Program-made: the position numbers and the translations under genes | From: Metarhizium brunneum | Taxonomy: Eukaryota; Ascomycota; Sordariomycetes; Hypocreales; Clavicipitaceae | Direction of reading: 5' to 3' | NCBI RefSeq assembly: GCF_013426205.1 | Contig: NC_089422.1 | Location: 3,100,001-3,164,000, forward strand | Length of the DNA stretch: 64,000 bases | Shown: in pieces, positions 34,510 to 45,400 of the stretch | How positions within the stretch are numbered: position 1 is the stretch's first letter | Layout of the letters: the number at the start of each line of letters is the position of its first letter | The notes under the pieces: generated by a model | What the model was told of the DNA's origin: nothing | The model's database searches: none | What the model saw: only the letters and a program-made list of their open reading frames with translations

Positions 34510-34531
34510 TCCCCCCCCCTCCCCCCCCCCT
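34510..34531. repeat. Poly-C tract in leader of next gene
   Basis: Two C runs of about nine and ten bases separated by one T, ending about 40 bases before the start codon at 34569. Homopolymers this long are often mis-sized in assemblies. Confidence 0.85.
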
Positions 34532-34568
34532 TCTCACAGCGCCTGAAGGGACATCCCGTAACAGCACC

Positions 34569-34961
34569 ATGTCTGGGCTCACCGTCTACGAAGTCCGCTT
34601 CGGAGTCGGCAACTGTCTGCACTACGGCGTCTTCGTGCAAACCGGCAGCGACGGCGCTGGCATGCTTATGGACGTCCGGGGCTCCGTCAACGCCGGGGGC
34701 AAGCTCGTCTTCAATTCCCGCAGCGAGATGCTCGCGCGCTTCGACATGAAGACCCCCATGGGCGCCATCGACGAGCACGACGTCTACACGCTGGAGAATG
34801 TCTGCCGCAGCGTCGATCCGCCCGACACGCAGTACGGTACCACCTCCTTGTCCGGAGGGTCCAGCCCTATTTGCCGCTGCAGCGAGTGGAACGACAGGGT
34901 CTGGGGCGCCATTTATTCGTCTGGCATCATCAAGGGACAGTGCTTGGGTCTCGAGGGGTGA
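34569..34961 (+). CDS. Unrecognised 130-residue protein
   Basis: Single exon starting MSGLTVYEVRFGVGNCLHYG. The look is that of a small single-domain cytosolic protein: LTVYEVRFGVGNCLHYGVF is a beta-hairpin-like start with conserved-looking Cys-Leu-His, then GMLMDVRGSVNAGGKLVF, then RFDMKTPMGAIDEHDVYTLE, then CRSVDPPDTQYG and CRCSEWNDRVWGAI. I have an impression of similar short fungal proteins annotated only as hypothetical, but cannot name a family. No signal peptide. The leader holds a poly-C tract, and upstream TATATATATGAATATACATA-like sequence (about 34391-34411) could be a promoter element. Confidence 0.7.
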   Translation: MSGLTVYEVRFGVGNCLHYGVFVQTGSDGAGMLMDVRGSVNAGGKLVFNSRSEMLARFDMKTPMGAIDEHDVYTLENVCRSVDPPDTQYGTTSLSGGSSPICRCSEWNDRVWGAIYSSGIIKGQCLGLEG

Positions 34962-35205
34962 TACATGCATGCGGGCTGCAAACGTGGGGGCGGTGTTGTT
35001 GGTAATAGGACATAATTTGCAGAGGGATTGGTTGGTTTTTCGTGTGATGGTGTTCTGCTGGAAGTAGTGGAGAAAAGGACGAGGCATGAGTTTCATACTA
35101 AATGCTGATGAATTTCTGGAGGGTTTTTTCCCCTTTTGTTCCCCCTCTTCTCATGGTCTTGTATATCCCGGGGTGTGGCGATGAAAAACGTCGGCTTGCT
35201 GAATT

Positions 35206-36437
35206 CTACCCTAGGATGCGAAAATGGTGTGCCTCCGTGTTTAGCACGTCCTCGTCTAAACTGATGACGTCGGGCGTCGAGAAGACGAGATAGAAGTACT
35301 TTAATGTCTTGGCCAGCCAGAAGCTCTGAAGGGGGGTTGTGGGATTCGTTATTAGCTGCGCCGTGACGGTCTGCAAGCCCAGTCAGTACAAGACTCACCT
35401 CCATAGAGTCCATCTTGGGCAAGGGATACCGTGCAACGATGACATCAAACACGGCTGCATTTGCATAGTTGGTCCTCATTGTCGATGGTGGTGAACATGT
35501 CCCACGCCGTGTTTGGAAGGCCTTGTCGCCCGTGATTCTGTACAGGTAGAAGACGCTCTCGATGGCCTCGGGTCGCCGGATATATCACAGGTCCTTGCCG
35601 GCGGTGAATCCCTCTGGGAGATGCGGCTTCCGCTCTCCTCCTCTTGTGGTCCCAGAGGGCTTCCTGCCAGGGGCACTGAAAACGATGCTCCCAGGGCACC
35701 GTGTCCAGAAAGGCCCTGGCCATGGCCTGGTACTTGTCCTCGCCTCCTCGGAGCAGCTCGTGCATCTTGGGGAGGTGCTCGAACAGAGAGTCCTCGCCGG
35801 CGCCAGGAATGAAGCCATCGCCGCCGACCACGTCCTCGTCTCTCATCGAAATCCCCATGGGCCACGCGCCGGGGATGTCTCCAACGTGTTGGCCTTTGGG
35901 CTCGTCGACACACCAATGTCGATCCGGCAGACGGCCTCGGCGGCCTCGTCGAATTCATCTCGCAGGCCCATGATCCACAGCGTGTCCAACGAGCCGACCA
36001 AGGTGGCCGCCCATCCGGAGGACTGATCCCTCGGCCCGCCGCTCACCGGCAGCGGCGCATCCTTCATCCACGCAAGTTCCCGGTAGCTCTTCCAGTTTTC
36101 CCAAAACAGCCCACGCACCTCTATCAGCCGGGCTACGGCGCTCTCCAAGTCTTCGGGCGCAGACTGATGCTTTATCGGTACACTGTGCCGGTGAACGCAG
36201 AGGTCTCGGGAGAGACACTTGGCTGGTCGATTGGCGGCCGAAGTCGACCCTGCTCCAGTCAAAGCTGCTTGTGACATGCTGGACGCGTCTCTTCGGGGCG
36301 GCGTCGTTCATCCAGTGCTTCAATCTGCCCATGTGCGTCGGTGGCTCGGGATACACCACGTAGCGCAGCTACCAGAAAGCGAACACGACGAGGGCCGCGA
36401 CGGTGATGTCTCTGCGCAGGGCGGCAGGGACAAACAT
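35206..36437 (-). pseudogene. GH47 class I alpha-mannosidase, broken
   Basis: Class I alpha-1,2-mannosidases trim N-glycans in ER/Golgi. Starting at an ATG at 36437, the frame reads MFVPAALRRDITVAALVVFA then W-TAG: a stop inside the membrane anchor. After it comes LRYVVYPEPPTHMGRLKHWM, then in another frame FWENWKSYRELAWMKDAPLP, GWAATLVGSLDTLWIMGLRD and a run to NTLET. There more than 100 family residues are missing; the frame resumes at EDSLFEHLPKMHELLRGGED. Two compensating frameshifts surround TAWDMFTTID, then NYANAAVFDVIV. The final [21 protein letters not shown] join still has a good GTGAGT...CAG intron, and the end is [15 protein letters not shown]. The premature stop, frameshifts and internal deletion make it non-functional. 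Confidence 0.9.
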
Positions 36438-37788
36438 GGCTGCCGGGGGGATTTCATGGCGAGCCGGGTGAGAACAAAGCAAAGGCTGCAAAAGAGATCA
36501 CGGAGGGTGAAGATTGTTCCGCATCTCGTTGATGGAAATGGCAATCATAATAGCCTAACAGTTGCTTCAATGGCTGATGGCAAAAGGCCAAGAGGAGCGA
36601 AAAGGGGGAGGGCCTTGTTCCATTCCTATCACAGAAGGCAGGTCAGGCATGCCATCACTTGAGGTCCAGAGCAGTAAAGACTTGACAGGACTATACTCAC
36701 TCGGCTATGTTCTCATGGGGCCATGGCTATGAGCTGGAGAACAAAAGCCCAGATTCGTTGGGCACGTCTCTAATGCGCCGTGGACGTTGGTTGAGTCTGC
36801 TGGTTCCATCGCAATGAAAAGAATATAGAGAAAAAAAATGAAGTAAAGAAGGAAGTAAAGAAGGAAGTAAAGAAGGAAGGAGGGAAGAAAGGAGGGAAGA
36901 AAGGAAAGAGCGGGTGGAAACGCCATTCATTTACCGGGAGTTGTGGAGATGCAACCAGTTGACTCTTCACTGGTTCGCTTAACGGTTCCCTCAGACTCGA
37001 CGAGAACAACAAAAGCCGGCGCCACTCTCCGTTCAAAGCACAAGTCAAAACAGTGAGCTGCATGCAGTTGATGTGCATGCCGCTTCCTTTGTTGGCAGAA
37101 ATTATGTGCAACGCTGGGTTTGCCTTGGCATTATTCGCAACTAAACAGTGGTTCCTGAAATGAACACGTCAGGAACTCACTTGAACCAACTACTTCACGG
37201 CCAGTGCTCAGCAAAGCCAGCAGAGCCAACATGCATTGTTTCAAAGAAAAGAGAATCGGGTGACTTTTTTTTAAAACGCCGTCATATGCATGCCCCAGCA
37301 AGACTTGCGCCTCGTGCAATCACACCACGCGTACTTACCGCATAACTACAGAATCCATGAAGTTCACACAAAGTTCACGGCATCTCCTCTACCAGGTGAC
37401 CCTTTTCCCAACACATCGAGAGAGGACATGGGGTTGGTTCTCGCAGGGTATTACCATTTCGGTCCTCAAGCAAAGTATGCTCTCCTCGTCCGAGGCGTGT
37501 TCAGCCAGCGACCCTCTTCACTCTCCTCTTCCTGCAGCTGCCGGTGAATTCAGCGCCGCCGGCCTGCTTCGCGAGTCTTTGAAGTGAATCTGAACAGATG
37601 GCTGGCATCATGTTTCAATCTCGAGCGTCGAGGTATATAAGTCTCGTCATGTCTGCCCATGAGAGGAGTTGGGCGGCAAGGGCTCACACCGCGCTTCACA
37701 CGACGAAACTGCACCCGACGGCATTTGTCCCCCCTCGCCAGATTTACCATATCCATTTGGTATCATCGATACGCAAAACACCAACATC
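36438..37788. other. Intergenic 1.35 kb, no gene seen
   Basis: Upstream of the GH47 relic and of the next gene. Contains the purine-rich tandem repeat and otherwise no coding signal. Confidence 0.45.
36841..36908. repeat. Purine-rich 12-bp tandem repeat
   Basis: Three copies of AAGTAAAGAAGG followed by two copies of a related GAGGGAAGAAAG unit, in a run of almost pure purine on the plus strand. Such polypurine tracts can form triplex DNA. Confidence 0.9.
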
Positions 37789-38451
37789 ATGTACACCGGC
37801 ATCAATCCTACGAAGTCGACTGACGAAAACCGCACGTCGCTTGGCGAAGACGAAGGCTGGATTCCCATCAGGCTGGGCCGAAGACCAGCAGGACACCCTC
37901 GATTCCCCCAATCGCCCGGTCCCCCTCCGTCCGGGCCACTCCCTGATCGTCCAACCCCACGGTCAAAGACGACTCCAGGGCATGCTCAAGGTCGGGCCTT
38001 GCAAGCACAAACGATTCAGGAGGTCAGGAAGGGTTTGGTCAGGAAGGTTTTGGACACCACGTTCGACCAAGCGGGGAAAGACTTAATCGTCCGGAGGAGC
38101 CTCTATAAGTCTGGAGGAAAAAGGGGAATTGACAAAAATACGGGAAGGCCCTACAGAACGGCGGTAAAGGCTTTATTGGAGGCCCTGGAGCCGGGCCACC
38201 TGTCCGAGGAGGAGCAGAACGCGGTTTTTGAGCATCTTGAGTGGCCAGTCTTTTGCCAGGAGTGCAAGGAAGACAAACCCGCCTGTGAATTCGATTCATA
38301 CTCTAGACGGTTCTGGGCCATTGAAGATGAAGAGTGGGTTTTCCTACACGGTGAAAAATGCACAACTTGCAAAAAAGAAGAGCTTTCTTCGCTAGGAATT
38401 CAGCACCAGAGCTCGTACTCCGTTCCAGGAGGCAGCCGAGGTAGGGCATGA
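37789..38451 (+). CDS. Unrecognised 220-residue protein with a Cys cluster
   Basis: Starts MYTGINPTKSTDENRTS at an ATG in good context (CATCATG); an in-frame ATG at 37669 could extend it by 40 residues. The first 90 residues are Pro/Arg-rich and likely disordered. The C-terminal 120 residues look folded: TIQEVRKGLVRKVLDTTFDQ, then LYKSGGKRGIDKNTGRPYRT, then HLSEEEQNAVFEHLEWPVFC. The Cys pattern FCQECKEDKPACEF ... CTTCKKE (Cx2C, C, Cx2C) could bind zinc. The segment with EGWIPIR and SLYKSGGKRGID resembles uncharacterised fungal proteins, but I cannot name a family. It sits in the gene-poor stretch beside the GH47 relic. Confidence 0.6.
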   Translation: MYTGINPTKSTDENRTSLGEDEGWIPIRLGRRPAGHPRFPQSPGPPPSGPLPDRPTPRSKTTPGHAQGRALQAQTIQEVRKGLVRKVLDTTFDQAGKDLIVRRSLYKSGGKRGIDKNTGRPYRTAVKALLEALEPGHLSEEEQNAVFEHLEWPVFCQECKEDKPACEFDSYSRRFWAIEDEEWVFLHGEKCTTCKKEELSSLGIQHQSSYSVPGGSRGRA

Positions 38452-40337
38452 GGCTCTGCCCTCGAAACGCCTGCCAACTTGCCGTCTTGCTTGGCAGCCC
38501 TGTCAGCAGTTCACTTTGCTCGAGGCCCTTTTTTTTCTACTGCCTTGTCGACTCTTTCGCAAGGCACCTCTGCATTCGACTCGGGTTTTTGGGGGCCGCC
38601 AAGGGGCCACGATGTGCCGGGACCAAACGGGCAGACAAATTGCCGGGACAAGGCTGCATTGCCAGGGCCTTCTGCCGGGTAGCCCAAGAAGGAAGGAGAG
38701 AAATAGGACGCTCGGTGGATTTCGTCGCAGGATCTGTGTGTGGGAAAGAATAGTTGATGGGGGATGAATAGAGAATCTTGAAATTGATGCTTGGCCCCGA
38801 AACCTGGTGATGGATCGCCCTGTGTAGTAGAGGGCCTTCTCGCCCGACAACTGGACGTGATGTCTGTAAACACGCTGCCAACACGAGCCGTCAGCCAGAC
38901 TGGATCAGCAGTGTAACCAACACTTTTTACTACTCGCAGTGATGGTCGGGCAGAATGGGGGCTGAGCTTCTGCACATGTCGACTGCCATGATACTTGGCT
39001 TATGGCGCGCTGCTCCGTACTCCGTTCAGAAAGATGTGATCTATTATGCGGGCGTATAACTGGGCGTTGAGCTGTGGTGCTGTATCACACCGTCGACGGG
39101 TTGGTAGGCAACTCTGAATGTGACCAGACGCGAGATGTGAGCAATCCAGCCACTTGTACATAGGCTGAGTTTCTCGTAAAACTAGCTGCGCAAATTGTGA
39201 GCCAATTGGCACATTAGCTAGCCATGCAAGGCTTAGTTCCGAGTTCTCTCTAACGGTATGACTACTCGTTCTCACGACTGGAGATACCTACCGCGCCTGA
39301 CCTATCCATACTTCAACTCGACCCCGTCCCGCGACACGTCAAGGTGCTGTTTGCCAGACGCGATAGCGCGGCGTGTTGGCTGGCAGCCGTCGTGAAAATG
39401 ACAGTCACCGACGAGATACTCTCCAGCCCCCCATGTCCAGACAGCACGGGAACGGTTTCCGAGGCCTTGTCGTCGGGACAAGTGAGGACGTTGGAGTCGA
39501 GTCTGTGCAAACATAGCGCGGGTGACGCGTGAGCCACCCGAAACTTTCAAGGCTGATCAGCGCCTAATTTCTTCGGATTCCCGTCAATGAAAACCCCAGT
39601 CATGGGGGGCGCCGTCAGGTTCCAACGAGGTCTAGGGCGGTGGCTTCACATCCGGTTGACTCACAACGGGGCATTTTGACTCATTTGAATTGACGCCTCG
39701 CTGGCCTACCGCAAGGCAGCGTCCAATTCCAGCCGGCTTCTGGACTTGCGCACATGCGTGAACCCTTATGGCTGTGGGTCGCCCCGGATCGTGGAGGGTG
39801 TGGGATGACGAGGAGGGCCGCGAACGAGAACGCACGCTGGCTGTTGACTAGCGACATATTCGTTATGCTGATGCCGATGACTGCGTGGCTAGATTTTCTC
39901 CCTTCAATTGGATTGCAAGCCGTTTTGGTTCTTGTTCAAAATGCAAAGAGCCTATGAGGTTAGCGGCTCAGTCAGAAGGGCGGAGTTTGGCCGGTCGGCA
40001 CTCGGGTCAAGTCAAGTCGAGTTGCTTTCGTATTCGAGGCTGCTGCTGATGAAAGACCATATAATAAGCATTGCTGTGTACCAACTGACCAAGATTTATT
40101 TTCACAGGATTTTCTTCTTGCAATCTTGGCCTTTTAACTGAATTTTCAACTGAACTAGTTCAAGAACTCTTTTGCCTTTCGAGACCTTCGGTTGTACAGC
40201 CGTCGTCTCGCAGAGCCTGGTTACCGACGCCGGTGAATACACACGCGTTGCAGCGGACATTGCAGCGCGAGACCAAAGACCCAGTGAGGCGGCTTGCATG
40301 CTCCCGGGTCCAAGCTGAGCGGCAAGGCACATCAGCC
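38452..40337. other. Intergenic 1.9 kb, no gene seen
   Basis: Open frames up to 154 residues overlap on both strands without domain features. A near-copy of the TACTCCGTA element (one base off) lies at about 39017. The final 300 bases are the promoter and leader of the gene at 40338. Confidence 0.4.
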
Positions 40338-41864
40338 ATGAACAACCCGTTAGGCGCGCCGGCACACGCCCTGCTGCCCGTCAACGTCAAGTCGAAGCAG
40401 CGCGCCGTTGGCAAGGCTCTGGACGAAACCATCCGCAAGAACAACAGCAACAACAGCACCGATACACAGCAGCCCAGTACAACGAGTGCGGCGCCAACCG
40501 TCGCGCAGAATCATAAGAAGCCCTACAGCTCCTTGTCCTCGTTTCTCTCGTCTCCCCCGTCCACAACCGCCGGCAGAGACCGGGACAAGAGCCTCCGCCC
40601 AAACATGCACTTACACCTCGACCCTGCGTCTGCCGGCGTGACGGGAGAGTCGTCCAGCCCGTCCAGCAGACGCCACTCGCTGGCCGTCTCGACAGCCGGC
40701 CACTCATCATGGTCGTCGACAGACAGCGCCCCCGGCCTGTTTGCCTCGTGGCGACGAGCGTCAACGTCCGTCCCGGCCGGCGCCGAGTCGGCCCCGCTGA
40801 CGGCCGCCGACGCCGTCGTCGGGCTCATCGCCGCGTCGTGCCAGGCGCAGCACGACCTGGAGGCGCTCAACACGTCGGAGGCGCTGCTGAAAAGGCCCCT
40901 CGGCGAGGTCAAGTCGTTCAAGACGACGGCGCTGCTGCTGCACAAGTTCCTGCGGAGAGTCGAGGCCGGGACCCTGGCCCACCGCGACCGCCCCGGCCTG
41001 ATGGAGCTGGACGTGCTCGTCGCCGTGCTGACCGCCTCGGTCCTGACCTTGTCCGAGCTGGAAGCCCGGCTGGAGGGCCTGGTTATGCAGGCCGGCGAGC
41101 TGGGCGTCAGCGTCGACGACATGGTGCAGCGGCACTCGCGGAGCCTGGCCAAGGACGCCAACAGAATCGCCATGCTGGAATTTATCATGACCCAGCTCCT
41201 GAACGTGCTGCACGTGTAAGTCCACAATAGCCTAACCCTTTTCCTCCACGTCAAGGCAGCGCGGTGCTAACCCCCTCGGGTAATCAGGAGCAGTAGCCAG
41301 GACGCCGCTCGCCACCGGGCCCAGGCCGGCCTCGCCGTCATGGACATGCTCCAGGCGGACGCCGCACTGGCCGGCCGCATGCAGCAGCTCCAAGATGCCG
41401 CCGGCGGGCTCGGGCTCGTCTCCCCTGAGCGCCGTGCCGAGGTCGCCTCCCGGCCTCCGCCGAGCTACAGCGTCCCTTCGCCGGGGGGCGGCGACGAGCC
41501 GCCCAACTACGACCAGGCTCTCGATGACGACTCGGTCGCTATCCAGCCCCGGGACTGGTCTGTCTACTCGGGCCTGAACCTCATGGACATACCTGCCCTG
41601 TCCAGCATCAGTCTTCCTCTGATTCTAGGCGAAATTCAAGACGCCTACTACTACACGGAGGAGTACGCGCACTCTGTTAGAGACGGGCTTATCGCGCTGG
41701 AGGAAGCTCGCAACACCCAGAAATCAAAGGCCCTGGCCCGGGTTCTGGGCATCGAGGAAGCCGGCGGTAAGGACAAGGACAGCGCTGCTTCAGATCATGG
41801 CGGCCTGGCGCATAGACTTGCGCTCAAGATGGCAAGGGGGAAATTGCTAAGCCGATCACACTAG
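40338..41864 (+). CDS. Unrecognised 484-residue, mostly helical protein, 2 exons
   Basis: Exons 40338-41215 and 41288-41864 (72-nt intron GTAAGT...CAG) join to 484 residues with LNVLHV-SSSQDAARHRAQ at the join. Residues 1-150 are Ser/Thr/Pro-rich and disordered. Residues about 155-330 form a helical region: LTAADAVVGLIAASCQAQHD, then FKTTALLLHKFLRRVE, then LMELDVLVAVLTASVLTLSE. The layout resembles the N-terminal helical domains common in fungal signalling or STAND-type proteins, but no NACHT or repeat domain follows. A later PPPSYSVPSPGGGDEPPNYD may be a PPxY-like binding site for WW/arrestin-type partners. The first true ATG is 40338; frame upstream is leader. The gene is GC-rich at third positions. 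Confidence 0.75.
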
Positions 41865-42418
41865 AACAATGGAGCGTTTTCCTTTCTTGTCTTTCTTTGT
41901 TTTCCAACATTAGAACATGTCACGAGATACCAGGTTGTTTTTCTTAGCATGGCATTTGGGATATAGAGGCTCACTGTTATTATGTGTTAGCGTTTCATTT
42001 CAGTATTTGATGAGAACACACGGCGGGTGCCTTCTGGTATACCTCTTGTTTCTTTCTTGTTTCTTTCCCTTGTCGTTTGAATCCCATTTGCCAGGGTCCA
42101 TCTTCAAACATAAAGTTTAGTTCATTAATACATTGTGGGACAAGATTGAACATGGGGCAATTAATTATGATTATAGCCCATTGTGCAGTGCAGTCTTGTC
42201 ACTATTTCAATGTGTGACCCGCCGCAAATTCATTCAATCTTCAGCTCCTTCCGCTGATAATGCAACAAGCGAAATGTCCCGGTGTCAATGCCGAATGACG
42301 ACCATGCTTATCCGCAGCCAAATATGTACAGCACCACATTAGATCATTATATGCCATCCATGCAACAAAATCCCAAGCACCAACTAGATTCAAGGAAAGC
42401 CTTCTCGGCCCCTCATCT
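41865..42418. other. Intergenic between convergent genes
   Basis: 3' flanks of the helical protein and the WSC-domain gene. T-rich with no coding features. Confidence 0.5.
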
Positions 42419-45400
42419 TCAAAGAATCGACCAATTCCATCGCTTCGTAATTTGTTTGCGCGAGTAAAGACTCAGCCTTAGACCGGCACCACAGTATTCA
42501 GTGCTGTTACCAGGACACAAGAAGCTGCACTCCTTGTCTGTAACATTCTTTCCAGGGCTACCGTTACCGTCACCGCCTAGATTCAGTTTATCGCCACACC
42601 AACACTCTTGGCCGTATTCTACACCCGCATATTGGTACTTATTGCACTTGCCAAGACACATCCCGATCGTCATATTATCAGTGTTGAGAACTTGACTCTT
42701 GAGAAGCCGGCCGCCAGATGGTTCTGAAACGCACGCGTAGTAAGTAAAATTTGCATTGCCCTCAGAGATTACCGGGCCAGTAGGAGTGGGCGTAGCCGAA
42801 GTCGTGGATGTTTCGGTGGACGATGACACAATTGATGTACTATCGAGGCTTGTAGTTGACAGCGACGACACAGCTGTGTCAGCACTAGTAGAGCTGCCAA
42901 GACTGGAGGTGGCTGCAGCTAGTTTCGTTGTGGTTATTCTTGTTGTAGGGACTGATGTGACGGGAGTTTGGGTTTTGGTGCTAGAACCCGGGCTGAGCGG
43001 GTTAGATGCAGAAGTAGAAGTAGGCAAAAGGCTAGAAGACGCGCCATATTTGTATAGCTCGAGTCTTACACCCGCACCACAATACTCCGTTTTATCGCCA
43101 GGGCAGAGGAAATTACAGTCATCCTGATTGTCAGCCCTGACACTGCCAGCTTGAAGCTTGTCGCCACAGTAGCACTCTCGACCATATTCCACCCCAAAGT
43201 AAGCCAGGTCATGACAGAACTTGGCGCAAGATTCCAGTGTCATGTTGTCGTCTGCATAAGCACGACTGGTGAGCGCACGACCGTGTGTTGCTTCCGTCCA
43301 GCACCCCTGGAAATTCCAATTGCCGACCTTGGCCTTCTTGACGGGGCCTGTTGGGGTGGGTGTGGACGAAGTGCTGGTGACTGTCGAAATTTCTGCAATG
43401 CTTGTTGTTGTTGAAGCTGAAGAGGTGGCAACTGTGCTGCTTCCGGCAAGAGTAGTCGTGCTTGAAGCTGAAGCTGGTACAGAAGCCGTGGTCTTGACGG
43501 TAACCGAAGGCAGCGCGGATGTTGCACTGGCGGTCTTTCCGGCGTCGAGTTTGTATACATTAAGCCGAGACGGGCCACCACAGTACTCTGTCGAGTTATC
43601 TATTGGATATCAGCCAACAATCTACAAATATCCCGTCGTTGATCTTACCATTGCAAGTCATGCTGCAGTCCTTGTCAGGAGCAGGAACAGCGCCAGCGGT
43701 AAATTCATTGCCGCACCAACACTGTCGCAGCGCGTTAGTCAATATACTGGCTGCCTCGGTAAAGAATCCTCAGCTCACCTCGCCACCATATTCCACGCCG
43801 GCATATATATAATTAACAGCCTTGCAACCGTCAACACAATCCTTGACCGTCTTCTTTTCTGTGCCCACACCGTTCGTCAGCGCGCGGCCGTCTGTAGCTT
43901 CAGTGTAACAGCCAATGCTCGTGTATCCCGAAACACCAGGATTGACAACCGGACCGGAAGCAGAGGGAGGTTGTGTGGTGTTGCCATCCCACTTGAGTGT
44001 ATCGCCAAATGTTGACATGTAAGTGCCATCGTTGTTGTTTCCGTTTCCGCCACAAATCTGCTTCAGGGCTCCCATGCAGTAGTAATTACAATTGGCATCG
44101 TCCACTTTTTGAAGCGGAATGGTATTGCCTCCCCAGCATTCACGATGATACTGCGTAGCACAAAACGTGTATCCCTTTTCATGGCACGCCTTTATACAGT
44201 CCGCACTGGTCATCGTGTCAGAGGCTAGGATCTGATTGGGCAGCTGGCGGCCAGGAGTATTGTCCCTGTAGCATCCAACATATTTGAATTGACCCAATCC
44301 ATTCGGTAGAAGCGGCGGCGCTTGCTCGGCGACGGCATTGCAGAAGAATTGAATGAATTGCTTTCCAAGCGTGGCATCGTTGGTGTTCATAGTCCACTGG
44401 ACTGTGCCATTGTACGGAGCCGTATTCCACTGTGCGTAGGGTACATTGCAAATCAGCGTGGCGTTGGCGCTCTCTCCTGCCCCAAGAGATGTGCCTTCGG
44501 CAAGGTCTACCTGGTTCAAGGCTCTGATGAGCCCAGCAACACCAAACGGGGGCTTTGACACAGTCAATGACAATTGAGCCGCACCCCTTGCTGCGCTGTT
44601 GGTGACCCGAAACTTGAGGGACCTAGAATTATTTTCAGTTATATTGCCGAATGAGAAGGGCGTGCCAGGTTTGTATTTGACCCATCCAGTTTCGTCCGGT
44701 GTTTGGAACTCGAGCAGCGCCTTTGGTGGAGGGCCTGACGATGCAGCCACCGAGATTGTTCGGTTCCCTCCGTCCGAAACAAACTTTACGTAGCAAGAAT
44801 AGGTCCCGCTCTCGGATGTATCAAATTGGATGTTGACGGTTGCTGCCGAGTTTGGTGCAATGGTAGGCGGCAGTTTCTGAAACCTGAATTTGCCAATAAC
44901 CAAATCTCCCTGGCCGTTCCAAGCTTGGAATGGACCATCAGTGCCGGTAGTGGAATACAGAACGGTTTGGACAGTCAGTATCCCATTACCCAAGTTGGAG
45001 GCAATGATGCTTTCCGAGATCCCATTGGGATCCTCGCCCGTGACAGCGTTCTTGAAAGTGAGGATCACAGGAGTGAGGTCTAGGAGGGCGCCGGCGCTGT
45101 GGCCTGTTCCAGTAAGTCGGGCATGAGTCCCGGTGCTGAATCCGGTGACCGAGTTGGTGGTATTTACGACAACGTCGTTGGATTGCAGGCCAACTTTCAA
45201 AGGAGAAAATTGAGCGTTGACGGTAAAAGTCTGGTCAACAGCTAGCTCCAAGGGCAAATCGGGCAACCCAGAAAGGCTGAAATCCTTGTTTTTGGCATCG
45301 TTGAGCTCGATTCCCGTCACTGTAACGCCAATGAGAGCCTTGCAGGTAACCGGCTTGGCAATACTGCTGTTCTTCATGTCGACGCCGCCAAAATCCACAG

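Larger units (their letters stand above)
32920..34568. other. Intergenic 1.6 kb, no supported gene
   Basis: Long overlapping open frames on both strands (33351-34151 plus, 33444-34154 minus) have unrelated, low-complexity translations and no domain, so I read this as GC-rich non-coding sequence. It contains the 16-bp palindrome at 33158-33173, a short AT-rich block with repeated TATATA near 34391-34420 and a poly-C leader. Confidence 0.4.

Noticed and set aside
34356..35096. 246-codon minus-strand frame over the 130-residue gene
   Set aside because: Antisense shadow; the plus-strand product has a more natural protein composition and start.
36841..36908. Membrane protein coded on minus strand over the purine repeat
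   Set aside because: Its Phe/Leu/Ser-rich translation is only the complement of the simple repeat.
40709..41230. Arg/Gly-rich 173-codon frame
   Set aside because: Shadow of the helical protein gene caused by high GC at third positions.
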